Shown here: piece by piece, positions 17,801 through 20,957 of the stretch
Numbering within the stretch: position 1 is the stretch's first letter
Layout of the letters: the number at the start of each line of letters is the position of its first letter
Assembly: GCA_964461295.1 (NCBI GenBank)
Contig: CAYWTX010000322.1
Span: 1-20,957 of the forward strand
From: CAYWTX01 sp964461295
GTDB lineage: Bacteria > Planctomycetota > Phycisphaerae > SM23-33
DNA length: 20,957 bases
Direction: 5' to 3'
Position numbers and translations under genes: made by a program
Notes under the pieces: generated by a model
What the model saw: only the letters and a program-made list of their open reading frames with translations
The model's database searches: none
What the model was told of the DNA's origin: nothing

Positions 17801-19861
17801 CCGCTGACCAAGGCCGACGCCACGCAGGTGGCCAAGACGCTACAGGAACTGTACCGCAGCGGCGGGGCCACCACCACGCCCGTCAGCATCACCGTGGACG
17901 AGCGGACCAATACGATCATGGTCTCGGCCGGGCCATCCGACGCCAAGCGGATCGCCGAGTTGATCGCGCAGCTCGACCGGTCGGAGTTGACCAGCGTGAC
18001 GGAGATTCGCGTTTACTCACTCCAGAACGCCGACGCCACGGAACTGGCGAAGATCCTCACGGACACGCTGACGACCAAGCCCAAGAGCCCCACCGCCGTC
18101 AGCGCCAACCGCCAGACGCTGCTGCAGTTTGTCAGCCAGACGAAAGACGGCAAGGAGATGATCGAGCGGGCGCTGCAAGAGGGCGTGCTGATCACGCCCG
18201 ACGTGCGGACCAACTCGCTGATCATCTCGGCCCCGATCAAGAGCATCACTCTGCTGGAGAGCCTGGTCAAGGCGCTGGATTCGACCAGCCCGCGGGCGGC
18301 GGAGATTCGGGTGTTCGCCCTGACCAATTCCGACTGCCGGCAGATGGCCGAGGTGCTCACGCAGTTGTTCCGGCTGAAGTCGGCCGGCACCACCGGCGGC
18401 GGGGCTGCCGGCGCCAGCGGCGCGCGAGCGATCAACTACACGCTGGTTTCGACGCAGCCGGCGCTGAACGGGGCGGCGGCAACGCTGGGCATGGCCGACC
18501 AGGACTCGCTGTCGGTGACGGTGGACATCCGCACCAACGGCCTGCTGGTGGGCGGCACGACGCGGCTGGTGGACCTGGCCGCCAACGTGATCGAGACGCT
18601 GGATTCCTGCCCCGCCCAGGAACGCGAGACGAAGGTCTACCGCCTGCGGAACGCGGCGGCGACCAACATCCAGACCGCCATGCGGGCCTTCCTCGACCAG
18701 GAGAAACAGCGGCTGTCGAGCGTCCTCGGCCAGCAGGCCGTCGGCTCGGCGTTCCAGATCCTGGAGCGCGAGGTCGCCATCGTGGCCGAGCCGAACTCCA
18801 ACACGCTGCTGCTGTCGGCCAGCCCGCGGTACTTCGAAACCATCGAGGCGATGATCCACGAGATGGACATGGCCCCGCCGCAGGTGCTTATCCAGGTGCT
18901 GCTGGCCGAGGTCACGCTCGACGACAAGACCGAACTGGGCGTTGACTGGAACCTCGTGCACAAGTGGGACAGCGGCAAGAAATCCGTCGGCTACGGCACC
19001 AACTTCGGCGTCAGCGCCCAGACGGCCGGGTTCAGCCTCGCCGTGACGGCCGGCGACCTGGAGATGTTCATGCGAGCCCTGCAAAGCCAGGGCAAGCTGG
19101 AGATCCTCTCACGGCCGCAGATCCTCGCCGCGGACAACCAGCGGGCGAACATCAACGTAGGCCAGCGCGTGCCGTTCGTGACCAACACGACGGTCAACCC
19201 GCAGGGCGGGATTTTCAACACGGTCCAGTACCAGGATGTGGGGATCCTTCTGACCGTCACGCCGCGCATCAACCCCGACGGGTTCGTCAGGATCCAGGTG
19301 AACCCGGAAATCAGTTCGCTGAGCACTTCCACCGTGGACATCGGCCAGGGCGTGAAGGGCGTCGTCATCAACAAGCGCTCGGCCGTGACGACCGTCACCG
19401 TGCAGGATGGGCACACGATCGTGATCGGCGGGCTGATTACGACGAAGGACGAGCATCGCGAGGACAAGATCCCGGTGCTGGGCGATTGGCCGCTGATCGG
19501 CCCGCTGTTCAAGACCACGACGAAGACGAAGGAACGCAGCGAACTGCTGATCATCCTGACGCCGCACGTGTTGCGGACGCCCGCCGAGGCCGACGCCGTC
19601 AGCGACGTGCAGGGCAGGCGCGTGAACATGATCCGCCGGCTCCAGCGCGAGCAGATCGAGGACTCGCTCCGCAAGTACCTCGGCAAGTTCATGGACGAGC
19701 AGGAGTACGCGACGGACTTGCGGCCGACGACTCAGCCGACCACGTCGCGGGCGGCAAGCGACGAGGCCAAGGCGCTGATGCGCGTGCGAGAGCAGATGGG
19801 GCCGACGACCAGGCCGGCGATACGGGTGGAGTACGAGAGAAAGGATCCCAACCAGAATTGA
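5777..19861 (+). CDS. gspD: Giant type II secretion secretin (GspD) with about 47 tandem N domains
   Basis: Outer-membrane secretin, the exit channel of the T2SS, 4694 aa; ordinary GspD is about 650-750 aa. Domain order: Sec signal peptide (1-22); Pro/Ala/Thr linker (23-110); N0/STN-type domain (112-190); 47 tandem N1/N3-type domains (about 211-4367, mean about 88 aa); secretin beta-barrel domain (about 4368-4600) with SRPQILAADNQRANINVGQ and VLGDWPLIGPLFK motifs; and a hydrophilic C-terminal tail (4601-4694) with TTQP/TTRP motifs. Each N domain has the pattern VRVFxLKxADAxxLAxxLxxLF, a variable loop, then DxRTNSLIVxA and LIxxLD. The frame is open for 14 kb with no stop or frameshift, and the fold motifs are kept in every unit, so the gene is intact and under selection. 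The PilP/GspC-like domain encoded just upstream is a likely N0 partner, and the downstream lipoprotein is a candidate pilotin. Identification as a secretin is very secure. The substrate, and whether the domains stack as rings, are unknown. Confidence 0.95.
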   Translation: MNTAKMLMIAAACLVAGGMMWAEPETKPAPTAKPAPSTKPVPASVPATQPASQPASAPGALAAAPSTKPAPASAPATQPASQPATAPGAIAAASSTQPANEHPRPSANNKAMIRFQYDGIDFNDLIRLFAQNASKPILGECDVPGKLTFFDSEPYNYSEAFDTINILLAMRGFWLVEDARYFRVVKLASIPNESPILTGVAEMETFRPGEVVTVVLPLKYVDPGTASKAVVRMVSTWGSISPLVKVKGLVVTDSAGSIRRIQQFLKLLDTGSIMEKQIKAVPLRRASARVVTGIINDVFGGASRRKMVYNANTGRYDYEAADPEETITATADDRTNTVVLMGSGEKLTMAEQVIKELDKESEETAADIRIFKLKNVKAEEMAKTLRDIMAEDAPAGGSSGATPSPSGWPWRQPVAGSSAAAVSVVGHTKIVADTAGNRLIVSSPSDTMAAIEKLIKDLDGDAVSSGTARIFRLKSADAQSLAGIITRATTATDPRTGRTMSAIQVSADTRTNSLVVTGPAGDIQMAASLLEELDKDTAVDPREIHVVQLQAGDAKQIAVSLVKLFAKEAVSDRGGHGTSGTSLRVEADAVTNSLLIAATPGDWPVVQRILDQLKASVMPMATASTRRYPLKAAKAEEMAETLRQIYGGSRSGRGGAPVPARTGGPAAVPVVIAAHKDVNCLLVSAAEDDQKAIAELVAALDVPSSEKIDPIRLVKLTSAEAARLAATLKSMQPPPVRGEPVDVLIEAEPLTNSLLIRAPEAKWKTLEEMIGKLDAATKSQVREMRIIVLKHTSAAGLAGMLSELYSGAAQSVAGSMSRGSPRPPGSGSAGAAVVEERIVITPAPGDRALVVDAPKARIDEIAHLVQQLDSKEAPGTVQTRTYDLTTANAIDTAVSLERLFAQQRAGMAAGGGRQPAGSEPQPRFEANAASNQLLVAATASQFEEIDKLVASIQAGTKAAGETRTFRLKYVKASDLVEVLATMLSDEAPSTSSTTRRPGGAGGRAPGSGATAQTASIRVAAVPEANAVVVQGPPTKLALAEKLIAGFDTADVATAGKIIIRTYQMSTSKAADVAVSLAGLFGEGRGSVGRAGTAAGEPQPRFDADAATNQLLVAATASQFAEIDKVIKDLQAGTVLASQTRTFVLKHARASDVADVLAAMLAEGASAARRVPGVRAPGAASSAQESLSRVSFMEGSNTVVVQASPEKLLLAEGLIKTFDVPEAGGKTVVEVVKLSNAQAVSLAEAVTSALAARAARGGAGRPVAGDDQAVTVTAEVNSNSVLVRGPVRDVPEVVEMIRRLDTQGTSSAAQVRIFRLENSSAIDLEKSVSKLFKEIVAQSAQRSSKGGAAMAPPPFSVVADERTNSLVVSTTNAHFAIIESLLASLDKAGPLRDVQYVFLEKANASEVASKLAAMYVDRKGDAKPNIEPDDISNSIAIVAKDMDMKAMEGVIVKLEKASEWGDRPIVRVIPLQKIRASQMADVIQRVYGQMTDVPINVTERLPDQTGTPEDPNGMLLQPAILPIDEDPLLMPSGTGGKGGGRAGPAAAPAPKPISMARPKETQPSSQPATQPTSKPAAKSGAITITVDKTSNSLIVLAKRAELSNIQAIIDQLAVNAQQADAEIRVFRIKEADCASIANTLDTLFNPRMVAIPAAGGRGGGEPPALPEPKINAVPDARTKSLIVRAKPADFELIIPLIAQLDKMATVISEVRVFILKNTDAAEVAENLKDLFQPPQASQPQMQPLPNQPQAQPAQGGRRTGNRARTDMVRQMLEIRGAGGVTQVDPATGISIAANRNTNSVIVSAPADAMKLVEKIIEELDQATAMAQSVRLYPLKHAEVQTTVNALREVFATGAAPSASSAAPGAAAGGARGPRTASRGGSGGVGREAPVIIAGDEAARLVIVSAPSDKQELIEKVIGEIDTAQSAGEIAVKVYRLTNAQAATAAAALSQAMTGAGGGAAGGRGARGGGGDAQLRISADASSNCLIVKAGKEDHARIAALLIEIDAAPADKFPVRTIALQHADAEELAGVLSRMFAGGQAAGAARTPGRRGGGGGMTGVGGASAPVAPSAVTSVAIDADRNARMLLVRADDATFEKVKQLVATLDVAGSASTVREIIALKYARASDLAATLSAAFVSPRAARGGTGEDAIVIVPEPTSNSLIVTASAVGLESVKALLAKLDSEIGGGGKTEFLVLKNAQAAEMAGVLTQISGTRSGAPGPTGATGSRGPRQPARTPTVAAEGVIVTAESSSNAVVLTGPGGDVDKLLAVAKRLDDAAASMGTAVVKLYGLKNAEVPATVAALQEIFAASASSRSTGPAARSPRGAARGPGEDVPVVIVGDEGARKVLVSAPEAKHVLIAKVIEEIDASQQAENVSVRVYRLENAQAPTAAAALSQAMTGSGAAPAAGGRGARGGSAGGSGQFRISADASSNCIVVRASKEDHEKITGLLKEMDIAQAERYPVRTLALKQAEADAVAETLNRLFGTTGGVQPPAAGGSRGARPAQGGKGNVVIEPDRGSRMLLVRADEETFARIEEVVAVLDVPGGGKSVPTVIALKHAQAAAIAPALQAAFAGQRSAKTKPEETVTVIAEPMSNSLLVTADGTNLEKVKSLLSQLDAPMAEGQGLVKVYRLENAQASSVAAALSTAMNAGGGGGGASGAAARGPRTGVAAGGAAVGAAVANFVIAADNTSNSLIVRADKDDHARIGALLKEMDAAPSDKFPVRTIALNSADATEVAAVLGRVFSAGGSPASGSAAGGSAAGRGPRAGGAGVGGVKGSVVIEADRGSRMLLVRCDDETFTKVKELATKLDATNPAGRAARTLLALKHANAEAVSAALNSAFLPPKGARVEPEDLVAVVADPGSNSILVTANVPNLEKVKGLLAQLDTATAGERTELLLLKNAKATDLAKTLTTIAASVKTAGGAGKPGSAKSATLSADASSNALIVTGPREEVDRVMQMALQLDKAAESSISSVEVIALKNGDAYSVAAMVRDLYTQQSNAAKANQQAISALAVTADDRANALVVAASKDMHEMVARWVAQIEEMKPARGTMRLLRLKNVDPLEVERAIQQIYNSPSGGARGPEGAMAPSGATPARRPATAAPAAGGAGAARAAGGGRVQTSVLDAQRSILINASDEDFEAIKALADALDQAAAATRQTVQLFVLKKADNKRVATALSSMYRPVTGRTPRPEDQVVVTALDQTNAIVASGTKEKLAEVAHLIEQLDKEDVAPSLQFKIFPLANTQPTKIMPALQQMLLQIRKLRPDDTVDVQADERTKSVIVTAKSTLFEEVGKIITALDKPAAHASVDVLIIPLKKADAPRMAEVLTEMLRPSKAGQVTPEAMALQEHVRLLKVHGLQENIAELDLTQPIKIATDPAVSRQQGSNALVITSTPNNLKAMQAIVEMLDVMPLADDVRVKVMQLKNADAVSVSAVLKDVFTQGKQLAGNPKGSVAGMAEPKTVSGKGLVNVLNVSADPRTNTLVISGGEESIALAELIARDLDRSEGKIITEVRLFKLKHGDAVKLLPLLQAVFAEGAPVPGMEGLQSQVTRLQTVLKDQEGKETKVPKTRAALVLQADAATNILIVAARSDVMPLLADVIGGMDIPGAGTLGTIRFVPFSFADASSIQSIINSLHTGSNAALLRAEDKPVLTYDSRTNALIISASQKTWDVLEPLIKRLDANTTITSDDVRVIALKSADATALGTALQRVMDSRVSRYTTQGAVIIDTLRMTIVPDPRSNSLIVGGREEGFKQVKALAEQLDGASPALVGQIQFLPLKEANAGAIATSLTSFFTSRYAAAVTPDVTRQKPIIMADVRSNSLLVAANADDTKILKSLLEKLDTKLTDPAVQIQVVPLKKNTAAVVGPMIQQIFTARLASMTAPGATAAPQDRVDVAADALSNSLVISASKENHALIRDLIARVDSEPAAATTFRVFALKNGTATLLQPTLDKLFLARVTRGATKDAVTIIADPHANTLIVGASPADMDVAAGLIEQLDKAKDGSGSAVQAFPLTKADATQVAKTLQELYRSGGATTTPVSITVDERTNTIMVSAGPSDAKRIAELIAQLDRSELTSVTEIRVYSLQNADATELAKILTDTLTTKPKSPTAVSANRQTLLQFVSQTKDGKEMIERALQEGVLITPDVRTNSLIISAPIKSITLLESLVKALDSTSPRAAEIRVFALTNSDCRQMAEVLTQLFRLKSAGTTGGGAAGASGARAINYTLVSTQPALNGAAATLGMADQDSLSVTVDIRTNGLLVGGTTRLVDLAANVIETLDSCPAQERETKVYRLRNAAATNIQTAMRAFLDQEKQRLSSVLGQQAVGSAFQILEREVAIVAEPNSNTLLLSASPRYFETIEAMIHEMDMAPPQVLIQVLLAEVTLDDKTELGVDWNLVHKWDSGKKSVGYGTNFGVSAQTAGFSLAVTAGDLEMFMRALQSQGKLEILSRPQILAADNQRANINVGQRVPFVTNTTVNPQGGIFNTVQYQDVGILLTVTPRINPDGFVRIQVNPEISSLSTSTVDIGQGVKGVVINKRSAVTTVTVQDGHTIVIGGLITTKDEHREDKIPVLGDWPLIGPLFKTTTKTKERSELLIILTPHVLRTPAEADAVSDVQGRRVNMIRRLQREQIEDSLRKYLGKFMDEQEYATDLRPTTQPTTSRAASDEAKALMRVREQMGPTTRPAIRVEYERKDPNQN
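5885..6058 (+). repeat. 87-base direct repeat, 2 copies, coding the N-terminal Pro/Thr linker
   Basis: Two adjacent 87-base units (5885-5971 and 5972-6058) are nearly identical and encode 29-residue blocks beginning STKP.PAS.PATQPASQPA. A partial third start (Ser-Thr-Gln-Pro) follows at 6059. The linker separates the mature N-terminus from the N0 domain and should be extended and flexible. Confidence 0.9.
6110..6346 (+). other. N0 (STN-type) domain of GspD
   Basis: Residues about 112-190, starting MIRFQYDGIDFNDLIRLFAQ and ending near YFRVVKLAS. The pattern of a beta strand, a helix, a KLTFFDSEPYNYSEAFDTIN segment and then a GFWLVEDARYFRVV strand pair is that of secretin N0 domains. In known T2SS this domain faces the inner membrane and binds the GspC homology region. 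A single copy is present, although the N1-type domains are multiplied. Confidence 0.8.
8405..9442 (+). repeat. Duplicated two-domain block in gspD (units 9-10 and 11-12)
   Basis: Block 1 is 8405-8941 and block 2 is 8942-9442. Both contain a unit with an EPQPRF start and the phrase NQLLVAATASQF, then QTRTF- or ETRTF-type openings followed by a second unit with an ASDVADVLAAML- or ASDLVEVLATML-type helix. The shared order and shared rare phrases point to tandem duplication of a domain pair. Confidence 0.85.
11246..12610 (+). repeat. Five-domain block 1 (A-B-C-D-E) in gspD, units 19-23
   Basis: Units of this block are recognised by signatures that recur in the next two blocks. A has LYPLKHAEV and GDEAARLVIVSAP. 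B has VYRLTNAQAATAAAALSQAM and ADASSNCLIV. C has FPVRTIAL and ARMLLVRADD. D has IIALKYARASDL and TSNSLIVTA. E has FLVLKNAQAAEM and SSNAVVLTGP. The block is 1365 bases. Confidence 0.85.
12611..13630 (+). repeat. Block 2 (A-B-C-D) in gspD, units 24-27
   Basis: It repeats the A, B, C and D signatures of the preceding block: LYGLKNAEV and GDEGARKVLVSAP; VYRLENAQAPTAAAALSQAM; YPVRTLAL and SRMLLVRADE; VIALKHAQAAAI and MSNSLLVTA. The E unit is absent. The block is 1020 bases. Confidence 0.85.
13631..14671 (+). repeat. Block 3 (B-C-D-E) in gspD, units 28-31
   Basis: It starts directly with a B unit (VYRLENAQASSVAAALSTAM), then C (FPVRTIAL, SRMLLVRCDD), D (LLALKHANAEAV, GSNSILVTA) and E (LLLLKNAKATDL, SSNALIVTGP). 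The A unit is missing, so blocks 2 and 3 together look like two copies of the ABCDE cassette that lost E and A at their junction. The block is 1041 bases. Confidence 0.85.
18878..19576 (+). other. Secretin (outer-membrane beta-barrel) domain of GspD
   Basis: Residues about 4368-4600. It opens with QVLIQVLLAEVTLDDKTELG and contains SRPQILAADNQRANINVG, VPFVTN, QDVGILLTVTPRINPDGFV, then TTVTVQDGHTIVIGGLI, VLGDWPLIGPLFK and ELLIILTPHVLR. This is the classical secretin core that multimerises to form the gated pore. The tail after it (19577-19858) lacks a clear domain; a pilotin-binding S-domain role is possible but unproven. Confidence 0.93.
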
Positions 19862-19869
19862 GAAGGTTC

Positions 19870-20379
19870 ATGGCGACGGGAGAGAGACAACTCGTCGCGC
19901 TGCTCCTGGCGGCAGGCTTGTTCGCCGGCTGCGGGGACCGCCAGCGCGTGCAGGTGGGTGCGCGCCCGCCGGCGCCGGTGAGCGAGGCTGACCGGGTGGA
20001 GTTGTGGCTGACGCCCGGCTCGGGGGTGAATTGGGACGAGAGTCCCGGCCCCGACGGGCTGCAGGCGCAGGTGCGGTTCTATCGCATGGACCAGCCGCTG
20101 TCGGTGCTGGTGGACGGCGTCATCGAATTCCACCTCTTCGATGAGCGCGTGTCCGACCCCAACATGCGGGCCCTGAAGCCCGCCCAGACCTGGCGGTTCA
20201 CGCAGGAGGAACTGGGCGAGTGCATGGCCAGGTCGATCGTCGGCTGGGGATATGCCATGCGCCTGCCCTGGGCGAAGTTGCCGACGTCGCGCATCATAAC
20301 GCTCGCGGCCGTGTACACGCCGCCCGACGGCCGGGCGCTGTGGTCGGCGCCGATCCACGTCCCGATGGGAGAGCGGTAG
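19870..20379 (+). CDS. Small lipoprotein, candidate secretin pilotin
   Basis: 169 aa, starting 8 bases after the gspD stop, with GAGAAGG just upstream of the ATG (only 3 bases between, so slightly short). Residues 1-20 form a lipoprotein signal peptide with lipobox Phe-Ala-Gly-Cys and Cys21 as the lipid-bearing residue. Phe at -3 is tolerated but not canonical. The mature part is mainly beta-strand-like, with LQAQVRFYRMDQPLSVLVDG, then IEFHLFDE and a late ITLAAVYTPPDGRALWSAPI. No transmembrane helix follows. I do not recognise a named family. The position right behind the secretin gene, at the end of the operon, suggests it helps the secretin reach or insert in the outer membrane, as pilotins do. 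That is inference from context. It could instead be an unrelated planctomycete lipoprotein. Confidence 0.82.
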   Translation: MATGERQLVALLLAAGLFAGCGDRQRVQVGARPPAPVSEADRVELWLTPGSGVNWDESPGPDGLQAQVRFYRMDQPLSVLVDGVIEFHLFDERVSDPNMRALKPAQTWRFTQEELGECMARSIVGWGYAMRLPWAKLPTSRIITLAAVYTPPDGRALWSAPIHVPMGER

Positions 20380-20512
20380 GCGGGAACGCGGTCGGACGGA
20401 CGAACAGGACTGACACGGACGGACAGAGACAGGCCGTAAGGAACGCAGGACGCTGCGGTTGTCCGTGCGGGTCTGTGTCTGTCCGCGTTTGTCCGTGTTG
20501 CCCCCGCGCGGC
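20380..20512. other. Convergent intergenic region with a large imperfect inverted repeat
   Basis: Arms are 20413-20432 (ACACGGACGGACAGAGACAG) and 20473-20498, which pair apart from one mismatch and about six extra bases in the right arm. Inside the loop is a perfect 5-base stem with a four-base loop (20444-20448 with 20453-20457). GGAC/GTCC-rich words fill both sides. It lies between the convergent ends of the lipoprotein gene and proB and could act as a two-way terminator. There is no U-tract, so an intrinsic terminator is not certain. No gene is seen here. Confidence 0.55.
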
Positions 20513-20957
20513 CTACGGCTTCCGTAGCGTCATGTTGTTGCGGTGGATCACCTCGTCGCAGGGCTTGTCGCCGAGGATCTGGGCGATGCGGTCGGTGCGA
20601 AGGCCCTTGATGCGGTCGATCTGGTCGGAGGAGTAGTTGCTCAGGCCACGGGCGATCTCTGCGCCCGAGCGGTCGAGGATCGCCACCGTCGCCCCTTTGG
20701 CGAACTTGCCGTCCACCGCCAGGACGCCCGAGGCGAGCAGGCTCTTGCCCTGTTCGGCCAGGGCGCGGACGGCGCCGGCGTCGATGAGGACACGTCCGCC
20801 CGGCCTGGCGGCCTGGCCGATCCACCGCCGGCGGCTGGAGAGCTTTCGCCGCGCGGGGACGAAGAGCGTGCCGACCCGTTCGCCGGCGAAGATTCTCGTG
20901 AGCACGTTGGGCGTGCGGGCGTTGGCGATGACGGCGACCTCGCCGGCCCGGGTGACC
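20513..20957 (-). CDS. proB: Glutamate 5-kinase, C-terminal part (5' end beyond window)
   Basis: Only the C-terminal 147 codons plus stop are in the window; the gene continues past the right edge. The product catalyses ATP-dependent phosphorylation of glutamate, the first step of proline synthesis in the cytoplasm. The visible part begins VTRAGEVAVIANARTPNVLT and continues RIFAGERVGTLF, matching the end of the amino-acid kinase domain. It is followed by a PUA domain with RRWIGQAARPGGRVLIDAGA, then KSLLASGVLAVDGKFAKGAT and ARGLSNYSSDQIDRIKG, ending ILGDKPCDEVIHRNNMTL. All are characteristic of ProB. It points against the secretion operon and has no functional link to it. Confidence 0.92.
   Translation of the reverse strand, partial: VTRAGEVAVIANARTPNVLTRIFAGERVGTLFVPARRKLSSRRRWIGQAARPGGRVLIDAGAVRALAEQGKSLLASGVLAVDGKFAKGATVAILDRSGAEIARGLSNYSSDQIDRIKGLRTDRIAQILGDKPCDEVIHRNNMTLRKP

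Larger units (their letters stand above)
6407..18877 (+). repeat. 47 tandem Secretin_N-type domains in GspD
   Basis: Unit starts, read from the recurrent strand-helix opening: 6407, 6602, 6866, 7169, 7391, 7637, 7892, 8108, 8405, 8642, 8942, 9176, 9443, 9689, 9941, 10151, 10625, 10889, 11246, 11549, 11801, 12101, 12326, 12611, 12881, 13142, 13409, 13631, 13922, 14213, 14438, 14672, 14909, 15233, 15458, 15680, 16004, 16286, 16592, 16820, 17066, 17303, 17549, 17771, 17987, 18290, 18614. Boundaries are accurate to a few codons. Each unit ends with a helix closing in Leu-Asp. Between the first helix and the TNSLIV strand is a loop of very variable length: Gly/Arg-rich in units 19-29, Pro/Gln-rich in 16 and 18, and probably helical in 36, 38 and 45. 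Units diverge enough that most are related only at motif level. Close relatives occur in units 9-12 and 19-31. The count was made by eye and could shift by one or two. Confidence 0.92.

Noticed and set aside
18964..19869. Upstream extension of the lipoprotein frame into gspD
   Set aside because: The extension is an out-of-frame shadow of the secretin domain; the ATG at 19870 gives a lipoprotein signal peptide.
20444..20457. Small hairpin as an intrinsic terminator
   Set aside because: The stem is only 5 bases and no U-rich run follows on either strand, so I keep it only as part of the larger inverted repeat.

Overview
The window is GC-rich bacterial DNA carrying the 3' part of a type II secretion (T2SS) / type IV pilus-like operon on the + strand, followed by the end of an unrelated convergent gene. 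The most likely source is a planctomycete, plausibly Phycisphaerae-like. This rests on the PilM/PilN-type GspL, the Thr-Gln-Pro and Thr-Lys-Pro linkers, very high GC with long antisense open frames, and heptanucleotide arrays lying inside genes. The taxonomic call is an inference.

Layout: gspJ (5-721, possibly with its 5' end outside the window), gspK (718-2580), a gspL/pilM-pilN fusion with C-terminal EF-hands (2580-4646), a gspM/pilO-like gene fused to a GspC/PilP-like domain (4643-5704), a giant secretin gene gspD (5777-19861, 4694 aa), and a small lipoprotein gene (19870-20379). The first four genes overlap by 1 to 4 bases and gspD and the lipoprotein follow closely, so this is one tightly packed transcription unit. 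A 133-base convergent intergenic region with a large imperfect inverted repeat follows. On the - strand is the 3' part of proB, encoding the PUA end of glutamate 5-kinase (20513 to the right edge).

How the genes work together: GspJ and GspK would form part of the pseudopilus tip. GspL and the GspM/PilP fusion would be the inner-membrane platform linking the cytoplasmic ATPase to the secretin. GspD would be the outer-membrane channel. The lipoprotein directly after the secretin is a candidate pilotin.

The outstanding feature is the secretin. It has a normal signal peptide, N0 domain and C-terminal secretin domain, but between them I count 47 tandem N1/N3-type (Secretin_N-like) domains of about 88 residues, where an ordinary GspD has three. 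The array shows nested intragenic duplications: domains 19-31 read ABCDE-ABCD-BCDE, and domains 9-10 are duplicated as 11-12. Many domain loops in its middle third carry an RG[AP]R motif. If the domains stack as rings, as in known secretins, the periplasmic tube would be several times longer than normal. That could suit the enlarged periplasm of planctomycetes.

A second unusual feature is a heptanucleotide array (consensus GGCAATK) ending exactly at the start of both pseudopilin genes. In both genes the penultimate unit supplies an ATG and the last unit encodes Gly-Asn.
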